NCBI RefSeq assembly: GCF_025264685.1
Contig: NZ_CP073721.1
Location: forward strand, 3,897,001-3,961,000
Reading direction: 5' to 3'
DNA length: 64,000 nt
Origin: Dactylosporangium roseum
GTDB taxonomy: Bacteria; Actinomycetota; Actinomycetes; Mycobacteriales; Micromonosporaceae
The position numbers and the translations under genes were made by a program. Shown one piece after another: positions 1 to 7,109 of this stretch. Under the pieces are notes generated by a model that was not told the DNA's origin, made no database searches, and saw only the letters and a list, made by a program, of their open reading frames with translations. How positions within the stretch are numbered: the first letter of the stretch is position 1; each line of letters starts with the position of its first letter.

Positions 1-144
1 CTTCGCCGCGTGACGGGCGTGGAGGCCGTGCCGGCGAGCCTCGGCGAACTCCGCCCGCATCGCCTGCCGGGCCGCGCGCCGGGCGTGCCAGGCCGCCATG
101 TTCGCCGCGAACCGGGCGTCCCAGTCGATCCCCGTCCCATCCAC
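1..144 (-). CDS. hypothetical protein, N-terminal part only (cut by window edge)
   Basis: On the reverse strand a frame stays open from a GTG at 144 to the window edge and gives a 48-residue N-terminus rich in Ala, Arg and His, with a segment reading DWDARFAANMAAWHARRAAR and further Arg/Ala/Glu helices. The regular amphipathic, charged composition looks like real helical coding sequence. No family is recognised. The GTG is the only start before the repeat-rich spacer; no clear ribosome binding site precedes it, so the start is provisional. Confidence 0.45.
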   Translation of the reverse strand, partial: MDGTGIDWDARFAANMAAWHARRAARQAMRAEFAEARRHGLHARHAAK

Positions 145-186
145 GCACCCAACCTACCCACCAGGTATGACAATTTCCGGCGCGAA

Positions 187-400
187 GCCCGGAAGCCCGG
201 ATTGCGCGGATTCGGAAGCACGGATTGCGCGGACATACGGAAGCACGGAAGCGTGGACGCACGAGTTACGGCAGCGCGAACACGCGAGAGCGCGAACACG
301 CGAGAGCGCGAACACGCGAGAGCGCGAACACGCGAGAGCGCGGAAGTACGGACGTGCGGGTTGCGCGGATGTCGGAGGGAAGCGGTGCGAACACGAGCCG
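187..400. repeat. degenerate tandem-repeat spacer with a perfect 16-bp tandem array
   Basis: Four exact head-to-tail copies of gcgcgaacacgcgaga occupy 274-337, with a partial fifth copy to 342. Around them (about 187-265 and 340-370) run imperfect copies of a related unit containing cggaagcacgg and attgcgcgga. There are no spacers between units, so it is not a CRISPR array. The frames that cross it are repeat translations without codon structure. The stretch between the partial gene at 144 and the exporter end at 485 holds no other gene. Confidence 0.8.
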
Positions 401-435
401 AAGGAGAGGAGCGGGGCGGCCGAACAACACGGTAC

Positions 436-466
436 GGCCCTGGTGAGGGCGGGCCTCACCAGGGCC
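436..466 (-). terminator. intrinsic terminator candidate after the MMPL gene
   Basis: A perfect 13-bp inverted repeat (436-448 and 454-466, arms starting ggccctggtgagg) with a 5-base loop lies 19 bases beyond the reverse-strand stop of the exporter gene. There is no long U tract, which is normal for hairpin terminators in GC-rich actinobacteria. Confidence 0.7.
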
Positions 467-484
467 TTGTAACCGATGTACGGG

Positions 485-2656
485 TCAGACGCGCACGGGC
501 TCGCGTTCGGTGGACGTCGAGAGGTGGTGGCGGAGCTTCTCGCCCTCGATGTCGACGTTCGGCAGGATCGCGTTCAGCCACCTCGGCAGCCACCATGCCG
601 CACGGCCCAGCAAGGAGACGACCGCCGGCACGATGGTCATCCGCACCAAGAATGCGTCGATCGCCACGCCGATCGCCAGGGCGAAGCCCATCGACTTGAT
701 GATTGGATCCTCGACCAGGATGAAGCCGCCGAAGACCGACGCCATGATGACCGCGGCCGCTGTCACCACCCGCGCGCCGTGGCCCATGCCGCTCACCGTG
801 GCCTCCTGCGGCGACGCCCCGTGAACGTAGTCCTCCCGCATCCGCGACACGAGGAACACCTCGTAGTCCATCGCCAGGCCGAACAGGATGCCGATGAGCA
901 GGATCGGCAGGAAGCTCACCAGCGGCCCGGGTGTGTCCAGCCCGACCAGCGACGCCAGGTGGCCCTCCTGGAAGACCAGCACCGTGATGCCGAACGTCGC
1001 GCCGACCGTGAGCAGGAACCCGACCGCGGCCTTCAGCGGTACGAGGATCGACCGGAACACGAGCATCAGCAGCAGCACCGACAGCCCGACGACCAGCAGG
1101 AGGTACACCGGCATCGCGTCGGACAGTTTCTCCGACACGTCGATCCCGACGGCGGTCTGGCCGGTCAGTGCGACATCGGCGCCCTGGACGGCCTTGACCT
1201 TCGTGCGGACGTCGTGGACCAGGTCCTCGGTCGCGGTGTCGGTCGGGCCGGTCTTCGGGATGATGGCGAGCAGGCCGGTCTTGCCGTCGCGGCTGAAGTT
1301 CGGCGGGGTGACCGCCAGCAGGTTGTCGGTGCCCTGCAGCGCACCCATGACCTCCTGCGCCTTGGCCTGGGTCGTCTCGGGCGAGCCGGTCGACACGACG
1401 AGCGCGAGGCGGCCGTTGAAGCCCGGGCCGAAGCCCTGCTCGATGAGGTCCGCGGCCTTGCGGGCGGGACTGTCGACCGGCCCGGCGCTGGCGCCCGGCA
1501 GGGCGATGCGCATGTCCGCCGCGGGAATCGCCAGGGCGCCGAGGCCCAGGACGCCGACGAGGATCACCGGGATGCGGAGCCGGATCACGCCGCGCGCCCA
1601 CCGGAACCCGAAGTTGCGCGTGTGATGGCCGAGGTCGCCGGCGACGAGTCTGCGCTGCCGGCGGGACAGGATGCGGCGCCCGGCGAACGCGAGCAGGGCC
1701 GGCTGGAGGGTGATCGCCACCAGTACCGCCACCGCGACGGTTCCCGCGGCGGCGAGGCCCATGACGGTCAGGAACGGGATGTTCACGACCGCCAGGCCGG
1801 CGAGCGCGATGACCACCGTGGCGCCGGCGAAGACGACCGCGGAGCCGGCGGTGCCGACGGCACGGCCGGCCGCCTCCTCGGGGGCGAGATCCTCCAGGAG
1901 GTGCTGGCGGTACCGCGAGGTGATGAAGAGCGAGTAGTCGATGCCGACCGCGAGGCCCAGCATCAGCGCGAGAACCGGCGCGGTACTGGTGAGCTCGACG
2001 GTGCTGGACAGCGCGTACAGGCCGGCCATCCCGGCGCCGACGCCGAGCAGCGCGTTGAGCATCGTCATGCCGGCCGCGACCAGCGAGCCGAACGTCACGA
2101 GCAGCACGATGAGCGCGATGGCGACACCGATGCCCTCCCGGCCGCCGACCTCGGGCTCGCTGTTCATCACCTCGCCGCCGTGCTCGACCCGCAGTCCGGC
2201 CTGTTTCGCCGTGGCGCCGGTGTGCTCGTACGCGCTGCGCTGCTCGTCCGTCACCTTGTCCGTACGCTCGACGAACTGCACCTGGATCAGTGCATACCGC
2301 CCGTCCTGGGACACGGCCCCGGTCTCGAACGGCGGCAGCGCGCCGACCACGCCCGGGATCTTCGAGGCCTCCAGGACGAGGCCGTCCACCACGGCCTTGG
2401 ACGTCGCCAGTTTCTGGCCCTCCGGCGCGGCGACGACGATCGTGCCGGTCGCCCCGCTCGCCTCCGGGAACTGCTGCTTCAGCGCGTCGATCGCCCGCTG
2501 CGACTCGGTGCCGGGCATGGTGAAGTTGCTCGACGTCGGGCCGATGAACGCGGCCGCCGCGCCGCCGAGTCCGCCCAGCACGACGATCCACACGATGAGC
2601 ACGAGCCAGCGGTGCCGGAACGAGGCCCGGCCGAGCCGGTAGAGCACTGTAGCCAT
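485..2656 (-). CDS. MMPL/RND-family transporter
   Basis: A 723-residue integral membrane exporter of the MMPL branch of the RND superfamily, expected in the cytoplasmic membrane, moving lipids or hydrophobic compounds by proton motive force. Residues about 16-38 form the first helix, followed by an extracytoplasmic loop. A five-helix block lies around residues 180-345 and a second loop/helix repeat around 370-700, giving the two-fold MMPL architecture. The length fits the actinobacterial single-protein MMPL type. The ATG at 2656 is preceded by AAGGA seven bases upstream. It is 18 bp downstream of a tetR gene on the same strand and probably repressed by it; the substrate is unknown. A strong hairpin follows the stop. 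Confidence 0.93.
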   Translation of the reverse strand: MATVLYRLGRASFRHRWLVLIVWIVVLGGLGGAAAAFIGPTSSNFTMPGTESQRAIDALKQQFPEASGATGTIVVAAPEGQKLATSKAVVDGLVLEASKIPGVVGALPPFETGAVSQDGRYALIQVQFVERTDKVTDEQRSAYEHTGATAKQAGLRVEHGGEVMNSEPEVGGREGIGVAIALIVLLVTFGSLVAAGMTMLNALLGVGAGMAGLYALSSTVELTSTAPVLALMLGLAVGIDYSLFITSRYRQHLLEDLAPEEAAGRAVGTAGSAVVFAGATVVIALAGLAVVNIPFLTVMGLAAAGTVAVAVLVAITLQPALLAFAGRRILSRRQRRLVAGDLGHHTRNFGFRWARGVIRLRIPVILVGVLGLGALAIPAADMRIALPGASAGPVDSPARKAADLIEQGFGPGFNGRLALVVSTGSPETTQAKAQEVMGALQGTDNLLAVTPPNFSRDGKTGLLAIIPKTGPTDTATEDLVHDVRTKVKAVQGADVALTGQTAVGIDVSEKLSDAMPVYLLLVVGLSVLLLMLVFRSILVPLKAAVGFLLTVGATFGITVLVFQEGHLASLVGLDTPGPLVSFLPILLIGILFGLAMDYEVFLVSRMREDYVHGASPQEATVSGMGHGARVVTAAAVIMASVFGGFILVEDPIIKSMGFALAIGVAIDAFLVRMTIVPAVVSLLGRAAWWLPRWLNAILPNVDIEGEKLRHHLSTSTEREPVRV

Positions 2657-2674
2657 GTCGCGTCCTTGTCGGTG

Positions 2675-3214
2675 TCATTCGAGAGGTGCGAGGATCCTGC
2701 CGGCCGCCTCGATGAGAGCCGGCCGGAGGTCTTCGTCGGAGTGGTCGGTGCAGGCGAACGCGGTGGCCGAGACCCCGGCCAGCACAATCTTGGCCGCGAC
2801 CTGCGTGGTGAGGGTGGCGGACGACCCGGCGAGGCATTCCTGCAGCCGTTGCGTCATGAGTTGTACGTGCTGAAAAGCCGGCTGCTCGAGCAAAGCCGGC
2901 AGGTCGCCGTAGATGACCTGGATCTCCTTGCGGTACCGCATCACGAGATCGACGAATCCCTCGATCGCCGCCACCCGCGCGGACTCGGGGCCCAGGGCGG
3001 TGAGGCGCGTGTCGAGCTCGGCCAGCTCGGCGATGGCCGGCGCGCACAGCTCGGTGAGGATCGCTTCCTTGCTGTCGAAGTGGTACAGGAGCGCGGCCTT
3101 GGAGCAGCCGACCTCGACCGCGATGTCGTGCAGCGAGGTGCCCTTGAACCCGGCGGCGGCGAACTGGCGCGCGGCCGCGGCCAGGATCTCGTCGCGCGTG
3201 TTGCTTCGGGCCAC
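2675..3214 (-). CDS. TetR/AcrR-family transcriptional repressor
   Basis: A 179-residue regulator with an N-terminal TetR helix-turn-helix (RDEILAAAARQFAAAGFKG, then SLHDIAVEVGCSKAALLYHF) and a C-terminal ligand-binding helical domain. Two in-frame GTGs exist: the one at 3223 overlaps the GGAGG itself, whereas the one at 3214 lies eight bases after GGAGG, so 3214 is chosen. It is the first gene of a two-gene operon with the MMPL exporter. Two palindromic operators lie just upstream of its start. By family behaviour it should repress its own operon until a ligand, perhaps the exported compound, binds. Confidence 0.92.
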   Translation of the reverse strand: MARSNTRDEILAAAARQFAAAGFKGTSLHDIAVEVGCSKAALLYHFDSKEAILTELCAPAIAELAELDTRLTALGPESARVAAIEGFVDLVMRYRKEIQVIYGDLPALLEQPAFQHVQLMTQRLQECLAGSSATLTTQVAAKIVLAGVSATAFACTDHSDEDLRPALIEAAGRILAPLE

Positions 3215-3242
3215 CAGGAACACCTCCGCCGCTCATCGTATC

Positions 3243-3275
3243 TGACCGATCGGTCAGAAGCTGACCGATCGGCCA
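3243..3275. promoter_or_regulatory. pair of TetR operator palindromes
   Basis: A perfect 14-bp palindrome TGACCGATCGGTCA (3243-3256) is followed, starting 19 bp further on, by a near-perfect copy TGACCGATCGGCCA (3262-3275). Both lie 28-61 bases upstream of the tetR start. The tgaccgatcggtca core is the classic form of a TetR-family operator. Two copies on nearly the same face of the helix suggest cooperative binding of two dimers. Confidence 0.85.
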
Positions 3276-3329
3276 GTTCTGAGAGTGGCCTCACACCCGC
3301 CCCCAGCACCGCCCTCCTCGTGTGCCACC

Positions 3330-3710
3330 GCCTCCCCTTGCGCCGCTACCCCTCGTGCGCCGCCGTCCCCTGCGTCGCCCCTCCTGCGCCGCCCACTCCT
3401 GCGCCGCCCCCTCGTGCGCCGTCCCACTCCTGCGCCGCCGCTCCTGCGCCGATCTTGCAGTTATGGTGCCCGCTTCGCCTGCCATATCCGGACATGCCGG
3501 AACCACAACTGCAAGATCGGCGCGGGAGGGGCGGCGGGGGAAGGGCGGCGGCGGGAGGGGGCGGCGGTGCAGGGGTGGGGCGGCGGCGGGAGGGGGCGGC
3601 GGTGCAGGGGTGGGGCGGCGGCGGGAGGGGGCGGCGGTGCAGGGGTGGGGCGGCGGTGCGAGGGGGCGGCGGCGCAGGAGTGGGGCGGCGCGCGAGAGGG
3701 GCGGGGAGCC
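3330..3710. repeat. large composite inverted element: C-rich arm, REP-like palindrome, G-rich arm
   Basis: At the centre, 22-bp arms (3446-3467 and 3502-3523, one mismatch) share the core gatcttgcagtt...aactgcaagatc. To the left (about 3330-3445) is a C-rich, low-complexity stretch with recurring ctcctgcgccgcc. To the right (about 3530-3710) is its G-rich counterpart with ggcggcgcaggag, so the two flanks are roughly complementary and the whole 380 bp could fold into one long hairpin. A second copy of the core lies at 8081-8164. Frames that cross it code only for Gly/Arg/Pro runs and are not genes. Confidence 0.75.
3545..3684. repeat. 35-bp G-rich tandem repeat, about four copies
   Basis: Within the G-rich arm, units start at 3545, 3580 and 3615 (exact) and 3650 (degenerate). 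The unit begins gcggcggcgggaggg and ends gtgcaggggtggg. Since 35 is not a multiple of three, copy-number change would break any reading frame, which supports a non-coding role. The runs of G could form quadruplexes. Confidence 0.85.
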
Positions 3711-3867
3711 GACCTTGGTGCGGCGGTCGGTCCGGCCCGCTTGTGGTGGCGGGCGTCGAACGGCACGACGCGGACGCCCGCAGAGCCGTGCTCGGGTTCG
3801 CGGCGGCCGCCGGCGCCTCGGTGGCGACGCGGGGTGGCGGCGGGGAGTTGACCCAGGCGAAGAACCG

Positions 3868-4270
3868 TCACGACAGCCACCCGAGGTGGTCGCGGTCGGC
3901 GGTGAGCGGCTCGCCGGTCAGCGTGTCCCCGCCGTCGTGCTGGCCGACGAGCGGGTGCGCGAGCAGCGCCCGGTGGCCGCGGTCCCGGTCGCCGTGCAGC
4001 GCGGCCTCGATGACGAGTTCCTCGTATGCGGAGACGGCGCCGACCCGGCAGGTGACCTCGATGACCGCGTCGTCGGACAGGAACGGCAGGAAGCCCCGGC
4101 TGCGCACGTTGACGGCGTGGATGCCGCCGTCGTCCTGGTGCGGCCACGCTATCAGGCCGGCCGCGGCCTCGGCGTAGAACGCGCCGCCGAGCAGGTCGGG
4201 CTTGGTGGTGAGTGCCGGGTCCCCCTCGGACGGATCGGCGCGCCGGGCGATGTCGAGCACGAGCGGCGCC
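3868..4270 (-). pseudogene. remnant of a family-4 glycosidase (6-phospho-glycosidase type), C-terminal part
   Basis: The reverse frame ending in a TGA at 3868 encodes about 132 residues that read like the C-terminal third of GH4 enzymes: DLLGGAFYAEAAAGLIA, then IHAVNVRSRGFLPFL, DDAVIEVTCRVGA, YEELVIEAALHGDRDRG, and a closing ALLAHPLVGQ. GH4 proteins are normally around 420-450 residues. Here the NAD-binding N-terminal half is missing, and the stretch that usually separates the DDAVIEV and YEEL segments appears deleted. No start or ribosome binding site is seen. The GH4 reading is from motif memory and could be tested by a profile search. Confidence 0.6.
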
Positions 4271-4339
4271 GTCCGCAGCGCCGGTCGTCTCCTGCCCGAC
4301 GCGGTCGCACACGAGCGCAGTCGACGTGGTGGGGGCGGG

Positions 4340-4714
4340 TCAGGCCCGCCACTCGCGCAGGATCGCCTCGACGTCCAGGGGCGGCAGGATCGTCGGTGGG
4401 CCGTCGAGGAGGCCGCGCCTCGCGCGCTCGATGCGCTCGTTGAGCTCACGCACCGCCGCGGCGACGTGCTCCTCGGTCCGGAGCTTGCGGACCGTCTCCG
4501 GGAAGTCTTCCACGTCGCGCCGCAGGCGCAGCGTCGGCGGGATGCCGCCGGCCAGCTCCTCCCGCCGGGCGAGGTCCTTGATCCACCAGTCCTCGTCGTA
4601 GAGCTCGCCGTGGTCGGGCAGCGGCTTGCCGGACCCGGGCAGGTTGTCGAACTGGCCCCGCTCCTGCGCCTCGCGGATCTGCCGGTCGATGTGTGACTCA
4701 TACCAACTGGTCAT
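4340..4714 (-). CDS. DUF1992 (DnaJ-homologue subfamily C member 28-like) protein
   Basis: A 124-residue soluble protein matching DUF1992: the N-terminal signature IDRQIREAQERGQFDNLPGSGKPL is followed by a DEDWW-type segment and a charged helical C-terminus. Function is unknown in bacteria; the domain also occurs in DnaJ-related proteins. The ATG at 4714 follows a GGGAGGA with unusually short spacing. It is divergent from the DedA gene (37-bp gap), so the two probably share a promoter region. Confidence 0.88.
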   Translation of the reverse strand: MTSWYESHIDRQIREAQERGQFDNLPGSGKPLPDHGELYDEDWWIKDLARREELAGGIPPTLRLRRDVEDFPETVRKLRTEEHVAAAVRELNERIERARRGLLDGPPTILPPLDVEAILREWRA

Positions 4715-4751
4715 CGTCCTCCCAGCGTACCCGTGGCATGATCGGTGTCCC

Positions 4752-5339
4752 GTGGAGTGGTTGCACCGGTACGGCTACCCGGCACTCGCGCTCATTGTCC
4801 TGCTGGAGGGTGTCGGCGTCCCCACCCCGGCCGTCACGGCGATCGTCGTGGCCGCGGGATTGGCCGCACATGGTTCGCTGAGCCTCCCGGTGGTCGCCGT
4901 CGTGACGTTCCTGGCCGCGGTGGCGGGGGACAACCTGGGCTATCTTGTCGGGCGCCGCGCCGGTCGTCCTGCGGTCCTGCGCTGGGGTCGCCGGATCGGC
5001 CTGACCGAGTCGCGGTTCGCGCGTGCCGAGGAACTGATCACCCGACGGGGCCGCAACGTCGTGGTGATCGCCCGGTTCATCGACGGGCTGCGTCAGACCA
5101 ACGGCATCATCGCCGGCACCGTCGCGATGTCCTGGCCGCAGTACGCCGTCCGCGACGCTGCCGGTGGTGTGGTGTGGACCGCTGTGTGGGTCACCGTGGG
5201 CGCCGAGGTCGGCGGGAACATCGAGCGCGTCCACGCCGTCGTCGGCCGCTACCGGGTCGCGGCGATCGTCGTGGCGGCGGTCCTCGTCCTGGTGCTGCTG
5301 CTGTGGTACCTCCTGAGGCGCCGCGCCCGGCGAAGATGA
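4752..5339 (+). CDS. DedA/SNARE-associated family membrane protein
   Basis: A 195-residue polytopic membrane protein. The GTG at 4752 gives an N-terminus VEWLHRYGYPALALIVLLEG with the family's early Glu in a helix (residues about 10-30). Further helices lie near 40-60, 125-150 and 170-190, with DedA-type motifs GDNLGYLVGRRAGRP and ARFIDGLRQTNGIIAG. DedA proteins are implicated in lipid flipping and envelope homeostasis. The upstream extension of the same frame overlaps the divergent DUF1992 gene and has no membrane character, so the internal GTG is preferred although its ribosome binding site is weak. Confidence 0.87.
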   Translation: MEWLHRYGYPALALIVLLEGVGVPTPAVTAIVVAAGLAAHGSLSLPVVAVVTFLAAVAGDNLGYLVGRRAGRPAVLRWGRRIGLTESRFARAEELITRRGRNVVVIARFIDGLRQTNGIIAGTVAMSWPQYAVRDAAGGVVWTAVWVTVGAEVGGNIERVHAVVGRYRVAAIVVAAVLVLVLLLWYLLRRRARRR

Positions 5340-5343
5340 CCGG

Positions 5344-5895
5344 TCAGCAGGCCTTGTCGGCCCGGTGCTCGTACGCCGTGCGGGACATGGTGACCACGTC
5401 CGACCGGCGCTCGCGCACGGTGCGTACCTCGTCGGCGCCGAGCCGGGCGACGTCGTCGAGCGTGAAGCGGACCGACGCGGCCCGCGGATCGGTGGAGCCC
5501 GCGAGCCGGTAGACCAGGTCCGCGCGCAGCGACAGCGGACCGGGTTCGCGGGCCGCCCAGCCCGCCGGCACGACACCCAGCTCGATCACCCGTGACCGGG
5601 CGTCGTCGGTCTCGTTGTCGACGCGCCACACCTCGTCGGCGACGGTGTCGCCCTCGGCCGCGCCGTAGAGGGCGATCGAGGCGTCGCGGTCGGGTGCGCA
5701 CAGGCGCACGTGCGCCACCGGCCGCCCGGCCTCGGTGCGGCCCACCGCCAGCAGCGGTTCCCCGGGAGGCGAGCAGGCGACCAGCGCCGGGGTCCCGAGC
5801 ATGAGCAGTGCGCCGGCGCGCACGGAAAGCGTGGCGGCCCGGCGCTGGTGGTGTCGCCGGAGCGAGTCGGCGGCGCGCGCGGAGGTGCGGTGCAT
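5344..5895 (-). CDS. putative lipoprotein of unknown function
   Basis: The 183-residue protein begins with a basic segment, then a hydrophobic helix ending in a lipobox-like LVAC, so it is probably exported and lipid-anchored. The mature part contains short beta-like segments and many charged residues; no domain is recognised. The ATG at 5895 is used because a longer frame to 6024 adds residues with no signal-peptide character and runs into the promoter region of the chaplin-like gene. It converges on dedA with a 4-bp gap between the two stop codons. Confidence 0.65.
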   Translation of the reverse strand: MHRTSARAADSLRRHHQRRAATLSVRAGALLMLGTPALVACSPPGEPLLAVGRTEAGRPVAHVRLCAPDRDASIALYGAAEGDTVADEVWRVDNETDDARSRVIELGVVPAGWAAREPGPLSLRADLVYRLAGSTDPRAASVRFTLDDVARLGADEVRTVRERRSDVVTMSRTAYEHRADKAC

Positions 5896-5993
5896 GGCGG
5901 TGAGTATGCGATGACCCCGCCCGCCGCGCTGTCTCCGCTTCGACACCGGGGTTGGCCACGTTAGGTCACCGCACGAGTGCATTGAGTGACGAA

Positions 5994-6005
5994 ATTTCGC
6001 GAAAT
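5994..6005. promoter_or_regulatory. AT-rich palindrome upstream of the chaplin-like gene
   Basis: The perfect 12-bp palindrome atttcgcgaaat sits about 85 bases before the chaplin-like start and about 100 bases upstream of the divergent lipoprotein start, in a distinctly AT-rich patch of an otherwise GC-rich region. It is a candidate regulator binding site. Confidence 0.45.
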
Positions 6006-6087
6006 ATCCGTCTTGGACTCGCATTTCGGGTTAGGTGGAGGTCGCGACGGACGTTCCCCGTCGATCACTCGTCGAAAGGTCGTCATC

Positions 6088-6597
6088 ATGAAACGCTGGC
6101 TCATCCGGTCGGTGCAGGTCGCCGCGCTGGCCATGGGTGGCCTCGCGCTCACCGGTACCGCGGCGCACGCGGACTGGGACAGCGGTCCCAACGTCGGTTT
6201 CCTCAACGGCAACCAGTCCTCGACCACGGTCCAGGCGCCGGTGAACATCTGCGGCAACTCCCTGGCGATCATCGGCTTCGCCAGCGCCAACTGCGACGGC
6301 GGGGCGTACGCCTACTCCGGCAACGGCGGCAACTCCAGCGGCGCCGGTAACGGCAACGGCTACGGCAACGCTGACTCGAGCAACAAGAAGAAGCACAAGA
6401 AGTACCGGAACAACGCCAACGCCAACGCCAGCGCCAACGGTGGCGGCGCCTACGCGTACAACAGCGGCAACGGCAACTGGACGACGGGCTACAACGCCGG
6501 TTTCCTCAATGGCAACCAGTCCTCGACCACGGTGCAGGTGCCGATCAACGTGTCCTGCAACTCGGTGGCCCTGATCGGCTTCGCGTCGAGCTGCTGA
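6088..6597 (+). CDS. exported protein with two chaplin-like repeats
   Basis: A 169-residue secreted protein. The ATG at 6088 follows GAAAGG; residues 1-30 form a Sec signal peptide ending TAAHA. Two near-identical modules follow (about residues 35-70 and 133-168), each with GFLNGNQSSTTVQ, a P-[VI]-N segment and a Cys-bounded hydrophobic stretch (CGNSLAIIGFASANC in the first, CNSVALIGFASSC in the second). The paired cysteines around a hydrophobic segment resemble chaplins, the amyloid-forming coat proteins of aerial hyphae and spores. The linker is Gly/Asn/Ser-rich with a very basic patch NKKKHKKYR. Chaplin membership is an inference from pattern; the Cys spacing is shorter than the classical domain. 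Confidence 0.7.
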   Translation: MKRWLIRSVQVAALAMGGLALTGTAAHADWDSGPNVGFLNGNQSSTTVQAPVNICGNSLAIIGFASANCDGGAYAYSGNGGNSSGAGNGNGYGNADSSNKKKHKKYRNNANANASANGGGAYAYNSGNGNWTTGYNAGFLNGNQSSTTVQVPINVSCNSVALIGFASSC

Positions 6598-6619
6598 CCG
6601 CGGACCTCGAGGTCCGCGG
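6598..6619 (+). terminator. terminator hairpin immediately after the chaplin-like stop
   Basis: A perfect 22-bp palindrome with arms ccgcggacct begins on the first base after the stop codon. No U tract follows. The remaining sequence to about 6815 shows no gene. Confidence 0.6.
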
Positions 6620-6815
6620 AGGCGCCGCCTGCCTCCGCGCGCCGACATGAGCGTTGGCCGCTGTCCGTGGGATCAGCCCTCCCGCGGTACGACGGCCAAC
6701 GCTCTTTGCCGGTGTCGGTCCCTCGACCGGTGGTCCGCTCGGCCTTCGACCGGGCGTTCATCGGCCGGCGGCGAGGCGTGCCAGGTCCGCCGCGCCGGGG
6801 TCCCGGGGGGCGGCT

Positions 6816-7036
6816 CTCGCCGTAGAGCCGCACCACAGGGCCGCGGGCGGCGCGCTCGAACGGCCCGCGCAAGAGCCGCCAGCCGAACAACGGCTCGTCA
6901 TCGCGCAGCCCGGAGCTGTCGCGGGCGACGACGACCTGCGCGCCGTGCACCTTCTCGGTCGCCACCCAGGTGCCCCGGCGAGGGCGCCGCCGAGCTGCCG
7001 CGCGGTCGGGATCTTCGGGTGCGCCAGGTGCGCCAC
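6816..7036 (-). pseudogene. remnant of an RNA ligase-family gene, frameshifted
   Basis: From a GTG at 7036 one reverse frame reads VAHLAHPKIPTARQLGG. Near 6970 the homology moves to another frame: TWVATEKVHGAQVVVARD, then DDEPLFGWRLLRGPFE and VVRLYGE. K-[VI]-HGA is the nucleotidyltransferase lysine motif of RNA ligase/tRNA-ligase-like proteins, and YGE the usual downstream motif. About 70 residues remain of a protein normally several times longer, with a frameshift and a probable internal deletion. The remainder down to 6815 shows nothing recognisable. Confidence 0.6.
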
Positions 7037-7109
7037 GCCCGCATCCTGCCCGCCGGACCGCCCGCGGCGCCGGCACAATTCCGGGATCGGGCGCCCGGTG
7101 GCGCGGCCG

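Noticed and set aside
274..337. possible CRISPR array
   Set aside because: Repeats are directly contiguous without spacers, and no cas gene is near.
456..3236. 926-residue reverse frame overlapping MMPL and TetR
   Set aside because: Same strand but different frame from the recognised proteins; Arg/Gly/His-rich shadow.
3285..3851. Gly/Arg-rich plus-strand frame across the hairpin element
   Set aside because: Translation of low-complexity repeats whose 35-bp period would break any frame.
476..4177. 1233-residue plus-strand open frame opposite the MMPL and TetR genes
   Set aside because: It is the antisense of well-supported genes and of the hairpin element, rich in Arg/His/Asp/Gln typical of a GC-rich shadow frame, and without any domain.
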